Positions 1-7,990 of a stretch of DNA of 25,277 bases are shown here, piece after piece. Made by a program: the position numbers and the translations under genes. The notes under the pieces are model-generated. The model made no database searches, was not told the DNA's origin, and was given only the letters and a program-made list of their open reading frames with translations. Origin of the DNA: Streptosporangiaceae bacterium (GTDB lineage: Bacteria > Actinomycetota > Actinomycetes > Streptosporangiales > Streptosporangiaceae); the NCBI GenBank assembly GCA_025934635.1, contig JAICWX010000107.1:1-25277 (forward strand). The letters run 5' to 3'. Within the stretch, counting starts at the first letter, position 1, and each line of letters opens with the position of its first letter.

Positions 1-8
1 CGGCCGAG

Positions 9-2069
9 ATGGAGGCGCTGATCTGGCGCTCGGCCAGTACCGACGGCGCCGACCACGGGCCGTCGTGCGCGGCCTTCGCCAGCCTGACGCTGGCCCTGGG
101 AGCCAAGGCGGCGGGCCAGCAGAGCTGGGTGACCGGAGGCGGCTCCTACCCGTGGCCGCTGCCGCGGTGGGCCGACGTCCGCGTCCAGCCCAACCCGGCG
201 TCGCTGAACGTAACCTCGATCCAGCAGGACGCGCAGGCCCATCACCGCTGGCACCCGCTCGGCGACGGGTACCGGCCCCAGCCGGGAGACTGGGTCCTGT
301 TCGACGGGCACGTCGAGGTGGTGACGCGCGCAACCGGTGGCGCGCTGTCCACGATCGGCGCCGACTCGCTGCCGGACCTCACGGTGAACGCGCACAGGCT
401 CCCGGCCCCGTTCGGCTCGCAGGGCGTGCTCGGCTTCGTCGACAACGGCGGCCTGATCAGCACGGCCAGCCAGGACGAGCCCGCCGGGAGCAGTTCGCCG
501 GCCGGGGAGAGCGCGGCCCAGGTGCCGGGGGTGGCCGCACCATCGGCCGGGACGGGGCCGGCGGCCGGGACGGCGGGTCAGGAAGACGGGTGGGCGGCTG
601 TTCCCGGGGCGGTGCAGGCACCCGCCGGGGCACGGGCGTCCGCGTACCGCAGGCACGATCCGCCGCCGGCCAGCGCGCCGGGGACCGCCGCTCAGCAGGC
701 CTTCATCAACCGGATAGCCCCGGCGGCGATCGCCGCCCAGCAGCGGTACGGGGTGCCGGCCGCGGTGACGATCGCCCAGGCCATCGACGAATCGGGCTGG
801 GGGCAGAGCCGGCTCGCGGCGGCGCATCACAACCTGTTCGGGATCAAGGGAACCGGGCCGGCGGGTCATGCCAGCCTGCCGACGCGGGAGTACGAGAACG
901 GCGCCTGGGTCAGCATCACCGCCGCGTTCCGGGCGTACCACAACATCGCGGAGAGCATCGAGGATCACAGCCAGCTGCTGGCCACGGGCCCGGCTTACCA
1001 GCGCGCGATGGCCAGCCGCCATCAGCCGGACGCGTTCGCGACCGCCCTGACCGGCGTCTACGCCACCGACCCGGAGTACGGCGCCCACCTGATCGCGCTG
1101 ATGCGCCTCTACCACCTGTACCAGTACGACGCGGCGGCGCCGGCTGCCGCGGCGCCAGCCACCGCACCGCCGACGGCGTCCGCGGCGGCGCAGATAGCAG
1201 GCCAGCAAGCGGCGGTGCCGGGTGCGACCGGATCCGCGGCTGCGCACGGGGGTTCTGGTACTCAGGGGAGTCCGGGTGCGCACGGGGGCTCAGCCGCGCC
1301 GGTCAGCATCCCGGGGGTGGCGGCCGCGCTGACCCTCGGCGCCGCGCGGACGCGCGCGCGGCGGGAACAGCGGGCCGGGCCACGGCGCCGGGCCGAGCCG
1401 CCGCGCCGAGCCGAGTCGAGGCAGCGGGCGGATCGGGGAGGGGAGCCCGAGCCGGGGCGGCGGCCAGAACCGCGGATCGCGCCGCGGGGTCCGCTGCCGG
1501 GCACGCGCCGGTATGTCCCGCAGATTCCGCACACGGTGACGGCGGACTTCGTGGGAACGGCCAAATGGCCGCTGGCCCGGGCTGAGCCGCTGTACCAGGA
1601 CGTGGCCGACCGCAGCGGGATCCCCTGGGAGACCCTGGCCGCCTGCGACTGGATGCAATGCCAGGCGCAGGCGCGCTATTCACCGGTGCACGGGGAAAAG
1701 CTCGGCACCGTCAACCATGACGGCACCGTCTTCCGGACCCGGTCGGCGGCGCTGGCGCAGTGCGCCAGCGACCTGGCCGAACTGGCCGACGCGGTCTACC
1801 GGATCGACCTGGCCGGACCCCGGACCCTCTCGGTCCGGGAGCTGGCCAACGTGTTCGCCGCGTTCCGGTGGGGCGGGCTGCTGCGGGCACACGACATCTC
1901 GGCCATGGAGTTCCCGTACTCGGTCGCGGGCCTGACCGCCCAGCACCAGAAGATGCGCTGGCCCGACATCGACGACCCGCACGCGCCGGACAAGCCCGGC
2001 ACCCGGTTCCGGCGGCCGTTCGGAGCGGTTCCCATCGTGCTGAGCCTCGGCTACCGGGCCATGGCCTGA
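9..2069 (+). CDS. CHAP + glucosaminidase peptidoglycan hydrolase with C-terminal conserved domain (probably 5'-partial)
   Basis: Probable cell-wall hydrolase of three parts. Residues 1-145 look like a CHAP amidase/endopeptidase fold: a Cys in GPSCAAF (C20) and a His in FDGHVEVV (H101) fit the catalytic pair. Residues about 228-375 are a FlgJ/LytG-type glucosaminidase with IDESGWGQS (candidate catalytic E261) and HHNLFGIKG, a family that cleaves the glycan chain. A low-complexity Ala/Gly then Arg/Pro/Glu-rich linker (about 376-495) follows. The last 190 residues, starting near YVPQIPHTV and including ETLAACDWMQC and NVFAAFRWGG, form a separate compact domain I cannot name; it has a lysozyme-like flavour. 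No signal peptide is visible and the frame stays open to base 3, so the true start is probably left of the window. It could be secreted in full-length form or act as part of a phage-like or contractile apparatus; only the enzyme families are supported. Confidence 0.8.
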   Translation: MEALIWRSASTDGADHGPSCAAFASLTLALGAKAAGQQSWVTGGGSYPWPLPRWADVRVQPNPASLNVTSIQQDAQAHHRWHPLGDGYRPQPGDWVLFDGHVEVVTRATGGALSTIGADSLPDLTVNAHRLPAPFGSQGVLGFVDNGGLISTASQDEPAGSSSPAGESAAQVPGVAAPSAGTGPAAGTAGQEDGWAAVPGAVQAPAGARASAYRRHDPPPASAPGTAAQQAFINRIAPAAIAAQQRYGVPAAVTIAQAIDESGWGQSRLAAAHHNLFGIKGTGPAGHASLPTREYENGAWVSITAAFRAYHNIAESIEDHSQLLATGPAYQRAMASRHQPDAFATALTGVYATDPEYGAHLIALMRLYHLYQYDAAAPAAAAPATAPPTASAAAQIAGQQAAVPGATGSAAAHGGSGTQGSPGAHGGSAAPVSIPGVAAALTLGAARTRARREQRAGPRRRAEPPRRAESRQRADRGGEPEPGRRPEPRIAPRGPLPGTRRYVPQIPHTVTADFVGTAKWPLARAEPLYQDVADRSGIPWETLAACDWMQCQAQARYSPVHGEKLGTVNHDGTVFRTRSAALAQCASDLAELADAVYRIDLAGPRTLSVRELANVFAAFRWGGLLRAHDISAMEFPYSVAGLTAQHQKMRWPDIDDPHAPDKPGTRFRRPFGAVPIVLSLGYRAMA

Positions 2070-2081
2070 TGGTCACCGGCT

Positions 2082-2135
2082 TTATCCCGGATGAATAAGC
2101 GTGACTTTCCCCGGGCTAAGGAGTTGCCGGGATAA
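2082..2135 (+). terminator. possible weak hairpin after the hydrolase gene
   Basis: A perfect 9-bp inverted repeat (TTATCCCGG at 2082-2090, CCGGGATAA at 2127-2135) with a 36-nt loop lies 13 nt after the stop of the hydrolase gene. The large loop makes it a poor classical terminator. It could also be an operator in the 177-nt leader of the peptidase gene. Confidence 0.3.
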
Positions 2136-2246
2136 TTTACGGCATCGCCGTCCGTTGCGCTAAGGCAGTAGCCTATTGCGCCGCACGCTCCTTTTCACGA
2201 AAGTGAGGTTGTCCAGGAAAATAAAGATGATAAGGAGAATACGGCG

Positions 2247-4742
2247 ATGTCAGAAACCATTCGTGAGCTGCAGAAAAGCGCGGTTCCGCACCGGGCGGCA
2301 GTCAGGCGGAGGCGGGACGCGGAGCCGGCCGAGCAGCTGGAAGTCAGCGTCTACCTGAAGCCCCGCGGGCCGCGGCCTGGTGACGAGCCGGCCTCGCCCG
2401 TACGGCGGGAGACGCGCGAGGAGCTGCAGGCGCGCCGGGCGGCTGAGCACGGCGGCGACATCGGCGCCGTCGAGGCCTTCGCGGCGCGGCACGGCCTGCG
2501 GGTGGTGAGCGCCGAGCCCGGGCGGCGGCGGGTGGGCCTGGCGGGATCGGCCGCGCAATTCGGCGCCGCGTTCGGCGTCAGCCTCGGGATGTACGATGCC
2601 GGGGAGGGCGAATTCCGCAGCTACAGCGGCGTACTGAGCGTGCCGGAAAGCGTCTCGGACCGGATCGAATCGGTTCTGGGGCTGGATAATCGCCGGGTGG
2701 CCTGGCCGTTCATCGCGCCGCGGGCCGTGACCGGCACCGCGGGCGGCTACCGGCCGAACGAGGCGGCGGCGCAGTACAACTTCCCGGCCAACGTGACCGG
2801 CGCGGGCCAGTGCATCGCGTTGCTCGAGTTCGGCGGCGGCTATTACGCCAGCGACATCGCCGCCGCGTTCACGGCCATGAGCCTGCCCGCGCCCACGGTG
2901 GTAGCGGTCGGCGTCGACGGCGCCGGGAACAACCCGGGACCCTCCGCGCGCACCGACAATGAGGTCGCGATGGATATCCAGATCGCCGGGGGCCTGGCTT
3001 ACGGGGCGCTGATAGCCGTCTACTTCGCCCCGTACACCATCCAGGGCTGGGTTGACGCGATCACGGCGGCGGCGCACGACACGACGAACAAGCCGAGCGC
3101 GATCTCGGTCAGCTGGGGTGACACGGAGGCGGCGTTCGGCCCGGCCGAAATGGACAGCCTGAACAGCGCGCTGCAGGACGCGGCTACCCTGGGGATTTCC
3201 GTATTCGCCGCGTGCGGCGATTCCTGGGCGGTGAACAGCCCGGGTAGCCGCACGCAGGTATCGGTGAACTTCCCCGCGTCCAGCCCCTGGGCCATCGGCT
3301 GCGGCGGGACGAGCATCGTCACCAGCGGCCCGGCGATCACCAGCGAGGTCGTCTGGAACGGCCAGCTGGGCGGCACCGGCGGCGGGATCAGCGACTACGC
3401 CGCGGTCCCGGCCTTCCAGTCCGGGACCGCGCTGCCGCCCAGCCTGAACGGCGGCGGCGTCCGGCGCGGCGTTCCCGATGTCGCGGCCAACGCCGACCCG
3501 CTCAACGGCTACCAGTACATCTGGGCCGGGCAGAAGATCCAGAACGCGGGGACGAGCGCGGTCGCCCCGCTGTGGGCCGGCCTGACCGCGCGGCTGAACG
3601 AGATGAGACGGCTGAACGAGGGGCCGTCCGCCGGGACGATCGGGTTCTTCCTGCCGCTGCTCTACCAGTACCCGTCGGCGGTCCGCGACATCACCAGCGG
3701 AAGCAACAAGGCGCCCGCCATCCCGGACACCGGTATCCCCGCCGGTCCCGGCTACGACGCCGGTCCCGGCTGGGACGCCTGCACTGGCCTGGGCGTTCCG
3801 GACGGCGGCCGCCTCGCCGCCCTGCTGGCCGGCGCGGTGCGGCCGGGATCCGCGCTGGCCGCCACCGCCTGGTTCGACGGCACGACCCACGTCCGCGTCT
3901 TCGGCCAGGACACGCAGCACGGCATCAGCCAGTTCGGCTGGGACGGCGACTGGGCGCCCGGCGTGTCCCGGCCGGGGCTCGCGCCGCAAGGCGGGCCGCA
4001 CGCGATGCAGTGGTTCGGCGATTCGGGGACGCTCATCAGCGTCTTCTACCAGGACGGCCAGGGCACCCTGCGCGAGCAGCGGTATACGGCCGGGTCGTGG
4101 GCGGCGGGGCCGTTCGTCGTGCCGGGTGCCGCCCCGGGCAGCGGCATCGCCGCGGTCAGCTGGAACGACGGCAACGGCATCCACATGCGCGCCTACTACC
4201 AGGACGCGGGCGGTACGGTGCGCGAGCAGGTCTACGAGAACGGCCGGTGGGGGCCGGGCGCGGTGATCGCGGCGGGCGCGGCCCCCGGCACCGGCGTCGC
4301 CGCGGCGCAGTGGTTCGACCGCAACGGGATCCACATCCGGGTCTACTACCAGGACGCCGGGAACGTCGTCCGCGAGCACTGCTTCGACACCAGCGCGTGG
4401 CAGCCCGGTCACCAGTTCACCGCGCCCGCGGCCACCCCCGGTACCGGGCTGGCCGCGGTTTTCTGGAGCGACCCCGCCCCCACCAACGCAAGCCACCTGC
4501 GCGTCTACTACCAGGACACCGGCGGCATCATCAGCGAGCAGTCGGCCGACGGCGGCCAGTGGCATACGGATCGTTCGTTCGCCGCGGCGCCGGGCAGCGG
4601 GCTCGCGGCGGCGCACTGGCTCGACATCACCGCAGGCGCCCACGTGCGGGTCTACTACCAGGACCCGCAGAACGTCATCCGTGAGCAGTGTTATGACACG
4701 GGCGCGTGGCTGACCGGCCAGTTCGTCATGCCGACCCGGTAA
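2247..4742 (+). CDS. S53 family (kumamolisin-like) serine-carboxyl peptidase with C-terminal lectin-like propeller
   Basis: Acid-type endopeptidase of the sedolisin/kumamolisin family. Residues about 30-150 are the pro-kumamolisin activation domain, and 160-525 the subtilisin-like catalytic domain. The full S53 set is visible: E239 and D243 in DNEVAMDIQ, oxyanion D325 in AACGDSW, S437 in AGTSAVAPLW, and a calcium-site region with D481 (DITSGSN) and GWDACTGLG. From about residue 530 to the end, six repeats of about 50 residues each carry a VRVYYQD...REQ...W core. This resembles the six-bladed fucose-lectin-type propeller (AAL family), so it may bind sugar on the substrate or cell surface. The ATG follows a clear SD (AAGGAG at 2230-2235). 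There is no N-terminal signal peptide, so export is unexplained. A perfect hairpin follows the stop. Confidence 0.93.
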   Translation: MSETIRELQKSAVPHRAAVRRRRDAEPAEQLEVSVYLKPRGPRPGDEPASPVRRETREELQARRAAEHGGDIGAVEAFAARHGLRVVSAEPGRRRVGLAGSAAQFGAAFGVSLGMYDAGEGEFRSYSGVLSVPESVSDRIESVLGLDNRRVAWPFIAPRAVTGTAGGYRPNEAAAQYNFPANVTGAGQCIALLEFGGGYYASDIAAAFTAMSLPAPTVVAVGVDGAGNNPGPSARTDNEVAMDIQIAGGLAYGALIAVYFAPYTIQGWVDAITAAAHDTTNKPSAISVSWGDTEAAFGPAEMDSLNSALQDAATLGISVFAACGDSWAVNSPGSRTQVSVNFPASSPWAIGCGGTSIVTSGPAITSEVVWNGQLGGTGGGISDYAAVPAFQSGTALPPSLNGGGVRRGVPDVAANADPLNGYQYIWAGQKIQNAGTSAVAPLWAGLTARLNEMRRLNEGPSAGTIGFFLPLLYQYPSAVRDITSGSNKAPAIPDTGIPAGPGYDAGPGWDACTGLGVPDGGRLAALLAGAVRPGSALAATAWFDGTTHVRVFGQDTQHGISQFGWDGDWAPGVSRPGLAPQGGPHAMQWFGDSGTLISVFYQDGQGTLREQRYTAGSWAAGPFVVPGAAPGSGIAAVSWNDGNGIHMRAYYQDAGGTVREQVYENGRWGPGAVIAAGAAPGTGVAAAQWFDRNGIHIRVYYQDAGNVVREHCFDTSAWQPGHQFTAPAATPGTGLAAVFWSDPAPTNASHLRVYYQDTGGIISEQSADGGQWHTDRSFAAAPGSGLAAAHWLDITAGAHVRVYYQDPQNVIREQCYDTGAWLTGQFVMPTR

Positions 4743-4768
4743 GTCCTGGTTTCCCGGGATCACGTCCC

Positions 4769-4813
4769 CGGCGCAGCGGCGATGTCCATCTCGTCTCCAT
4801 CGCCGCTGCGCCG
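4769..4813 (+). terminator. perfect 16-bp hairpin terminator after the S53 peptidase gene
   Basis: CGGCGCAGCGGCGATG (4769-4784) pairs without mismatch with 4798-4813 across a 13-nt loop, 27 nt after the peptidase stop. There is no U-tail, as is common for actinobacterial stem-only terminators. It separates the peptidase gene from the PIG-L-like gene. Confidence 0.75.
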
Positions 4814-4915
4814 TAGCTCCATCCGCCCTGGCGATGGTGGAGGGAGCCAGCCGCCCTGTCGTCCAGGCCCGGCGGCTGGCCCCTGCCCGGCTCCACCGAG
4901 ACGAGGAAACGCCTG

Positions 4916-5755
4916 ATGAGCCCCATCGTCACCGCGGCGAGACCCGCGGACCTCCCGGCCGGATGGCTGCCCCGGGCGGGCAGCGTCCTGGCCGTCCTGG
5001 GCCGGCCGGGCCAGGAGTCGGCGGAGCTCGGCGGCCTGCTGTACGCCTTCCGCCGGGCCGGTGCCGACCTCGCGCTGCTGAGCCTGACCCGTGGCGAAGC
5101 CTCCCCGGTGAACTCCACCCGGGGTGCCCGGCTGGAGGCGGTCCGGCCCTGGGAGCTGCAGCTGGCGTCCGGTGTCCTGGGCATCTCCCAGGTCACGGTG
5201 GCCAGCTATCCCGACGGCGACCTGGGCAGCCAGCCGGAAGCCGAGCTTTGCGTGCGGATAGTGCGGGCCATCCGTTCCTCGGCGGCGGATCTGCTGCTGG
5301 TCATCGACCCGGCCGCCAGCGACGCGGATGCCGATGGCACGGCCGTGGACGGCGCCGCCGTGGACGACGCGGCCGTGGCGGCAGCCGCGTGCACCGCCGC
5401 CCGGCGGGCGGGCCTGCCGGTCCTGGCGCGTACCGGCCCGCCCGGCCGCGTCCCGGGGACCTGGGCGATCGACCTCGGCCCCGACGCCGGCACCGCCCGG
5501 GCCATCCAGAAGGCGGCCGCGGCCGCGCACGAGAGCCAGTCGCCGGCCCTGCCCGAGCTGATCCGCCGGCTGGACCGGCTCGATGGCCGCGAGCACCTGC
5601 GCTGGCTGGTCACCCCGGCCTGGGCGCGACGGACACCCGAGATACAGGAGAAGACATGCCCGACCGCTCGACCGCGACCGATCGCCGGTACCGGGAAGAA
5701 GCCGCCGACGCCGGTTACTTCGCTCCCCTGGCGCAGGGCCGATACTTCCTCCTGA
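4916..5755 (+). CDS. PIG-L deacetylase homologue lacking the metal-binding motif (probable pseudoenzyme)
   Basis: The fold signature of PIG-L/LmbE de-N-acetylases is clear: a Rossmann start SVLAVLGRPGQES (23-35), LGGLLYAFRRAGA, LLSLTRGEAS (55-63), ARLEAVRPWEL and YPDGDL (98-103). In active members the first loop is AHPDDE, whose His and Asp bind zinc and act as base. Here it reads GRPGQE, so the ligands are gone. The second metal site, usually HPDH after a DP, is replaced by DPAASDADADG (131-141). Deacetylase activity is therefore not expected. The start has an SD (GAGGAA, about 4902). The last 33 residues (247-279) are encoded inside the next gene in another frame and look like an unselected tail. 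It may bind a ligand or be a relic; neighbours suggest a two-gene operon with the oxidoreductase. Confidence 0.8.
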   Translation: MSPIVTAARPADLPAGWLPRAGSVLAVLGRPGQESAELGGLLYAFRRAGADLALLSLTRGEASPVNSTRGARLEAVRPWELQLASGVLGISQVTVASYPDGDLGSQPEAELCVRIVRAIRSSAADLLLVIDPAASDADADGTAVDGAAVDDAAVAAAACTAARRAGLPVLARTGPPGRVPGTWAIDLGPDAGTARAIQKAAAAAHESQSPALPELIRRLDRLDGREHLRWLVTPAWARRTPEIQEKTCPTARPRPIAGTGKKPPTPVTSLPWRRADTSS

Positions 5756-6075
5756 CCACGTCAAGGCCGAAGGGCGCTCCGGTGTCCGCCCGCGTGCAGG
5801 GAATCGTGGCGGATAACCGAGCCTACTTCGGGGCCGGGAGCACGTCGGGCACGGTCAAGCGGATCCGGCACGACGGCACCGTGCAGGTGACCGCGTGCGA
5901 TGCGATGGGCATGGTCAGCTACGGCCAGCCCAGGTACGCGGCGGTCCGGCTGCTGACCGGGGAGGAGGCCAGCCAGGTCGCCGCGCAGCTGGCCCGCCGC
6001 TACCCGGTCCGGCGGCGCTTCCTGAGCCGGCTGATGCGGCGGACGCAGGTGCAGTACCAGCTGCTGGTCCCCTGA
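5656..6075 (+). CDS. PPOX-class, probably F420-dependent, small oxidoreductase
   Basis: A 139-residue protein with the split-barrel flavin/F420-binding pattern of the pyridoxamine-phosphate-oxidase-like superfamily: LAQGRYFLLTTSRPKGAPVS (25-44), a mid-protein AYFGAGSTSGTVKRIRHDG and QVTAC strand, and a final RRTQVQYQLLVP strand. Such actinobacterial proteins reduce small molecules with F420H2 or bind FMN or heme; substrate and cofactor are inferred only from the family. The frame stays open upstream, but the ATG at 5656 has an SD (CAGGAGA, 5646-5652) and gives the family's usual length. This start lies 100 nt inside the PIG-L-like gene, in a different frame, implying co-transcription. It converges on the SRPBCC gene with 33 nt between the stops. 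Confidence 0.8.
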   Translation: MPDRSTATDRRYREEAADAGYFAPLAQGRYFLLTTSRPKGAPVSARVQGIVADNRAYFGAGSTSGTVKRIRHDGTVQVTACDAMGMVSYGQPRYAAVRLLTGEEASQVAAQLARRYPVRRRFLSRLMRRTQVQYQLLVP

Positions 6076-6108
6076 CGCCGGTCCGGTCCGCCGCGCGGAG
6101 CCGAAGGA

Positions 6109-6561
6109 CTACGAGGTCACCCGGCCGGCGAGCTCGCCCAGGACGTCGGGCCACGCGCCCGCGAAGTCGTCCCGGGTGCCGGCCGTGGGGAAGCCCTGCT
6201 GCACCAGGCGGAGCCGGTGACCGGCGGGCACGGCCTCGATCGTCAGCTCGACGGTGGTGCTGAACCCGGGCGCGTCCCGGTACTCCGCGGTCATGTCATA
6301 GGCCAGCCGACGGGGCCGCTCGAGCGCGGTGATCACGCGTTCTTCGTGGAAGGCCGGCCCGTCCGGTACCTGGAAGTCCACCGACCAGCGCCCGCCTGGA
6401 CGCAGGTCGAGCTGGGAGCCGGTCACCCACGATGGCCGCTGGCTGTCGTACAGAGCGATGAAGGCGTCGAAAATCGTTTCCGCCGGGGCGTCGATGATCC
6501 GCTCGACGCTGAGCTGGTGCCCGTCCTGCTGCCCGGCCGCAGACCGCTGACTGCTGTTCAT
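6109..6561 (-). CDS. SRPBCC / AHSA1-family protein
   Basis: A 150-residue START-like (Bet v1) fold protein. The N-terminal VERIIDAPAETIFDAFIA strand-helix start, LDLRPGGRWSVDF, FHEERVITALERPRRLAY and the C-terminal QQGFPTAG...GAWPDVLGEL helix match the activator of Hsp90 ATPase homologue 1-like family. Members hold hydrophobic ligands in a cavity; the ligand here is unknown. The frame is open 58 codons further upstream, but the ATG at 6561 is preceded by a perfect AGGAGG with good spacing and begins where family homology begins, so I use it. AHSA1 proteins often sit beside an ArsR repressor; none is intact here, though a possible remnant lies upstream at 6752-6862. Confidence 0.85.
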   Translation of the reverse strand: MNSSQRSAAGQQDGHQLSVERIIDAPAETIFDAFIALYDSQRPSWVTGSQLDLRPGGRWSVDFQVPDGPAFHEERVITALERPRRLAYDMTAEYRDAPGFSTTVELTIEAVPAGHRLRLVQQGFPTAGTRDDFAGAWPDVLGELAGRVTS

Positions 6562-6907
6562 GATGCCTCCTGTTCTTCGGTGACTATTTTCGTGCCTATC
6601 TGGTGGACGCGGCCCGGTCGGCCAAATCATCGCCCCGAAGAGGGATTGCTCCGTGAGGCGCGCCAACGGCATCGATGGAGCATCCACGTCGTTCTCAGGG
6701 CTGGTGAAGCGTGATGCGGGGGCGTGAAAGACCACTCGTTCGGCGGAAGGTTTAGTCGGAGGCGGTGGCTCCGGCGCGGCGCAGGGACTGCCGCATGAGG
6801 TCGAGGACGGCTTCCTGTGCCTGCGTCGCGGGGCGCGGCCCTCCCTGAATACTTAGCCATTTTTAGTCTCGTTTTGTTCATAGCGTGGAGACGGCAGGGC
6901 GGGCGTC
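6562..6907. other. 346-nt gene-free stretch between the SRPBCC gene and the VWA operon
   Basis: This is the only long gap in the window. It holds the SRPBCC leader with its strong SD, a short broken minus-strand frame at 6752-6862, a locally AT-rich patch around 6857-6885 (ATTTTTAG, CGTTTTGTTC), and a weak 6-bp stem at 6888-6909 that overlaps the end of the VWA operon. The AT-rich patch stands out from the surrounding GC-rich DNA and may be promoter or degraded sequence. I found no convincing complete promoter or RNA gene. Confidence 0.5.
6752..6862 (-). pseudogene. possible C-terminal remnant of a lost gene
   Basis: A 36-codon open stretch on the minus strand ends in TAA at 6752. It lacks a usable start: an in-frame TAA sits at 6863-6865 and the first ATG is near its end. 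The encoded segment (ATQAQEAVLDLMRQSLRRAG) is amphipathic and helical and reads like the C-terminal helix of a helical regulator such as a TetR-type protein. That assignment is only an impression; chance coding bias in GC-rich DNA could give the same. Confidence 0.2.
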
Positions 6908-7990
6908 TCAGTTGGCGGCGGTCGCCGGACTCCCCGGCCCCCCGCGCCTGCCGCGGTTCCACCACAGCGACAGGCCGACCGCGGCGGCGACGAGCAGGCC
7001 GCCGCCGACCGCGAACCAGGAGGCGAGGTCGAGGTGCTTGCGGACGATCGTGAAGGCGGCCGGCAGCTTGGCCAGCGCCCGGCTGAGCTGGTCGGAGTCC
7101 TGCGCGCGGTAGAACGAGCCGCCGCTGGTCCTGGAGATGTGCATGAGCGCGCCGAAGTCGGCGTCGAACGGGTTGCCGCCGATGCCGCCCCGGCCGCCGA
7201 ACCCGCCGCCCCCGAAGCCGCCGCCGCCGCCGAACCCGCCGAACTGGTCGGAGCTGCACGCCAGCGGCGCCGGATGGTCGGTGCCGTAGCCGATGGTGAA
7301 GACGCGGACCCCCCGGGCCGCGGCATCCTTCGCCGCCAGCTGCGGGTCGACGCCCCGGTTGTTCGACCCGTCGGTGAGCACCACGATCACGTCGTCGGCG
7401 TAGCCGGCCCGGTGCCGGGAGACGGCCGCGCCGGTCGGCGCCACCGACGGGTCGACCTGCGCGATGGCGTCGAGCGAGGTCAAGATGCCCTCACCGATCG
7501 CGGTGCCGAACGAGGTGGTGAGACCCCCCAGCGCGCTCAGCTGCTGCCTGGTGTCCGCCATCGGGGGGACGAGGACGGCGGCGGTGCCCGCGAAGGCGAC
7601 CAGGCCGATCCGCGGGCCGCCCGCCTGGGACTTGATGAAGGCGCTGGTGGCCTGCTCGGCGGCGGTAATCCGGTTCGGCTTGACGTCGGTCGAGCACATC
7701 GAGCCCGAGACGTCCAGCGCCAGCATGATCGTCGCGGACGACGACGGGACCGGCACCGTCGCCTGCGGGCGGGCGGCGCCGACCGCGAGCACGGCGAAGC
7801 CGAACGCCAGCAGCGCGACCGGCAGCCGCCGCCGCCAGCGCGAGCGGGCCGGCACGGCGGTCTGGACGAGCGCCAGCGAGGTCACCCGGACCACCGAACG
7901 CCGGCGCCGGCGGCGGGCCAGCCACAGCTGCGCGAAGACCAGCGGGATGACGAGGAGCGCGAGCAGCGCCCACGGCCAGGACAAGGACAT
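6908..7990 (-). CDS. membrane-anchored VWA-domain protein (BatA-like), Gly-rich insert
   Basis: Last gene of the MoxR operon. Layout resembles aerotolerance-type Bat proteins: a membrane segment at 7-25 followed by an Arg cluster (26-31), a second membrane segment at 57-72, a VWA domain at about 85-300 facing outward, and a C-terminal membrane helix at about 325-343. The MIDAS metal site is intact: DVSGS (D93, S95, S97), T163 and D207 in VLTDGSNN. Family members work with MoxR ATPases in assembling or activating other proteins; the client is unknown. A nearly pure Gly/Phe insert occupies residues 249-273, between the VWA core and NPFDADFG, and is not usual for the family. Its ATG directly follows the stop of the preceding gene with no spacer, so translation is probably coupled. 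Confidence 0.88.
   Translation of the reverse strand: MSLSWPWALLALLVIPLVFAQLWLARRRRRRSVVRVTSLALVQTAVPARSRWRRRLPVALLAFGFAVLAVGAARPQATVPVPSSSATIMLALDVSGSMCSTDVKPNRITAAEQATSAFIKSQAGGPRIGLVAFAGTAAVLVPPMADTRQQLSALGGLTTSFGTAIGEGILTSLDAIAQVDPSVAPTGAAVSRHRAGYADDVIVVLTDGSNNRGVDPQLAAKDAAARGVRVFTIGYGTDHPAPLACSSDQFGGFGGGGGFGGGGFGGRGGIGGNPFDADFGALMHISRTSGGSFYRAQDSDQLSRALAKLPAAFTIVRKHLDLASWFAVGGGLLVAAAVGLSLWWNRGRRGGPGSPATAAN

Noticed and set aside
1242..1300. Short direct repeat encoding AHGGS twice in the hydrolase linker
   Set aside because: Two copies in a low-complexity linker are expected by slippage and do not mark an element.
2070..2246. Possible c-di-AMP (ydaO-type) riboswitch near the wall hydrolase
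   Set aside because: I looked because such switches control wall hydrolases in actinobacteria, but this leader precedes the peptidase instead and I cannot recognise the conserved core; the hydrolase leader is outside the window.
2250..4763. 837-codon minus-strand open frame opposite the S53 peptidase gene
   Set aside because: The product is Arg/Pro/Gly-rich without motifs, while the plus strand has a full catalytic set; long antisense frames are expected in high-GC DNA.
6888..6909. GAGACG/CGTCTC 6-bp stem at the end of the VWA operon
   Set aside because: Short, overlaps the stop codon and has no U-tail; too weak to call a terminator.
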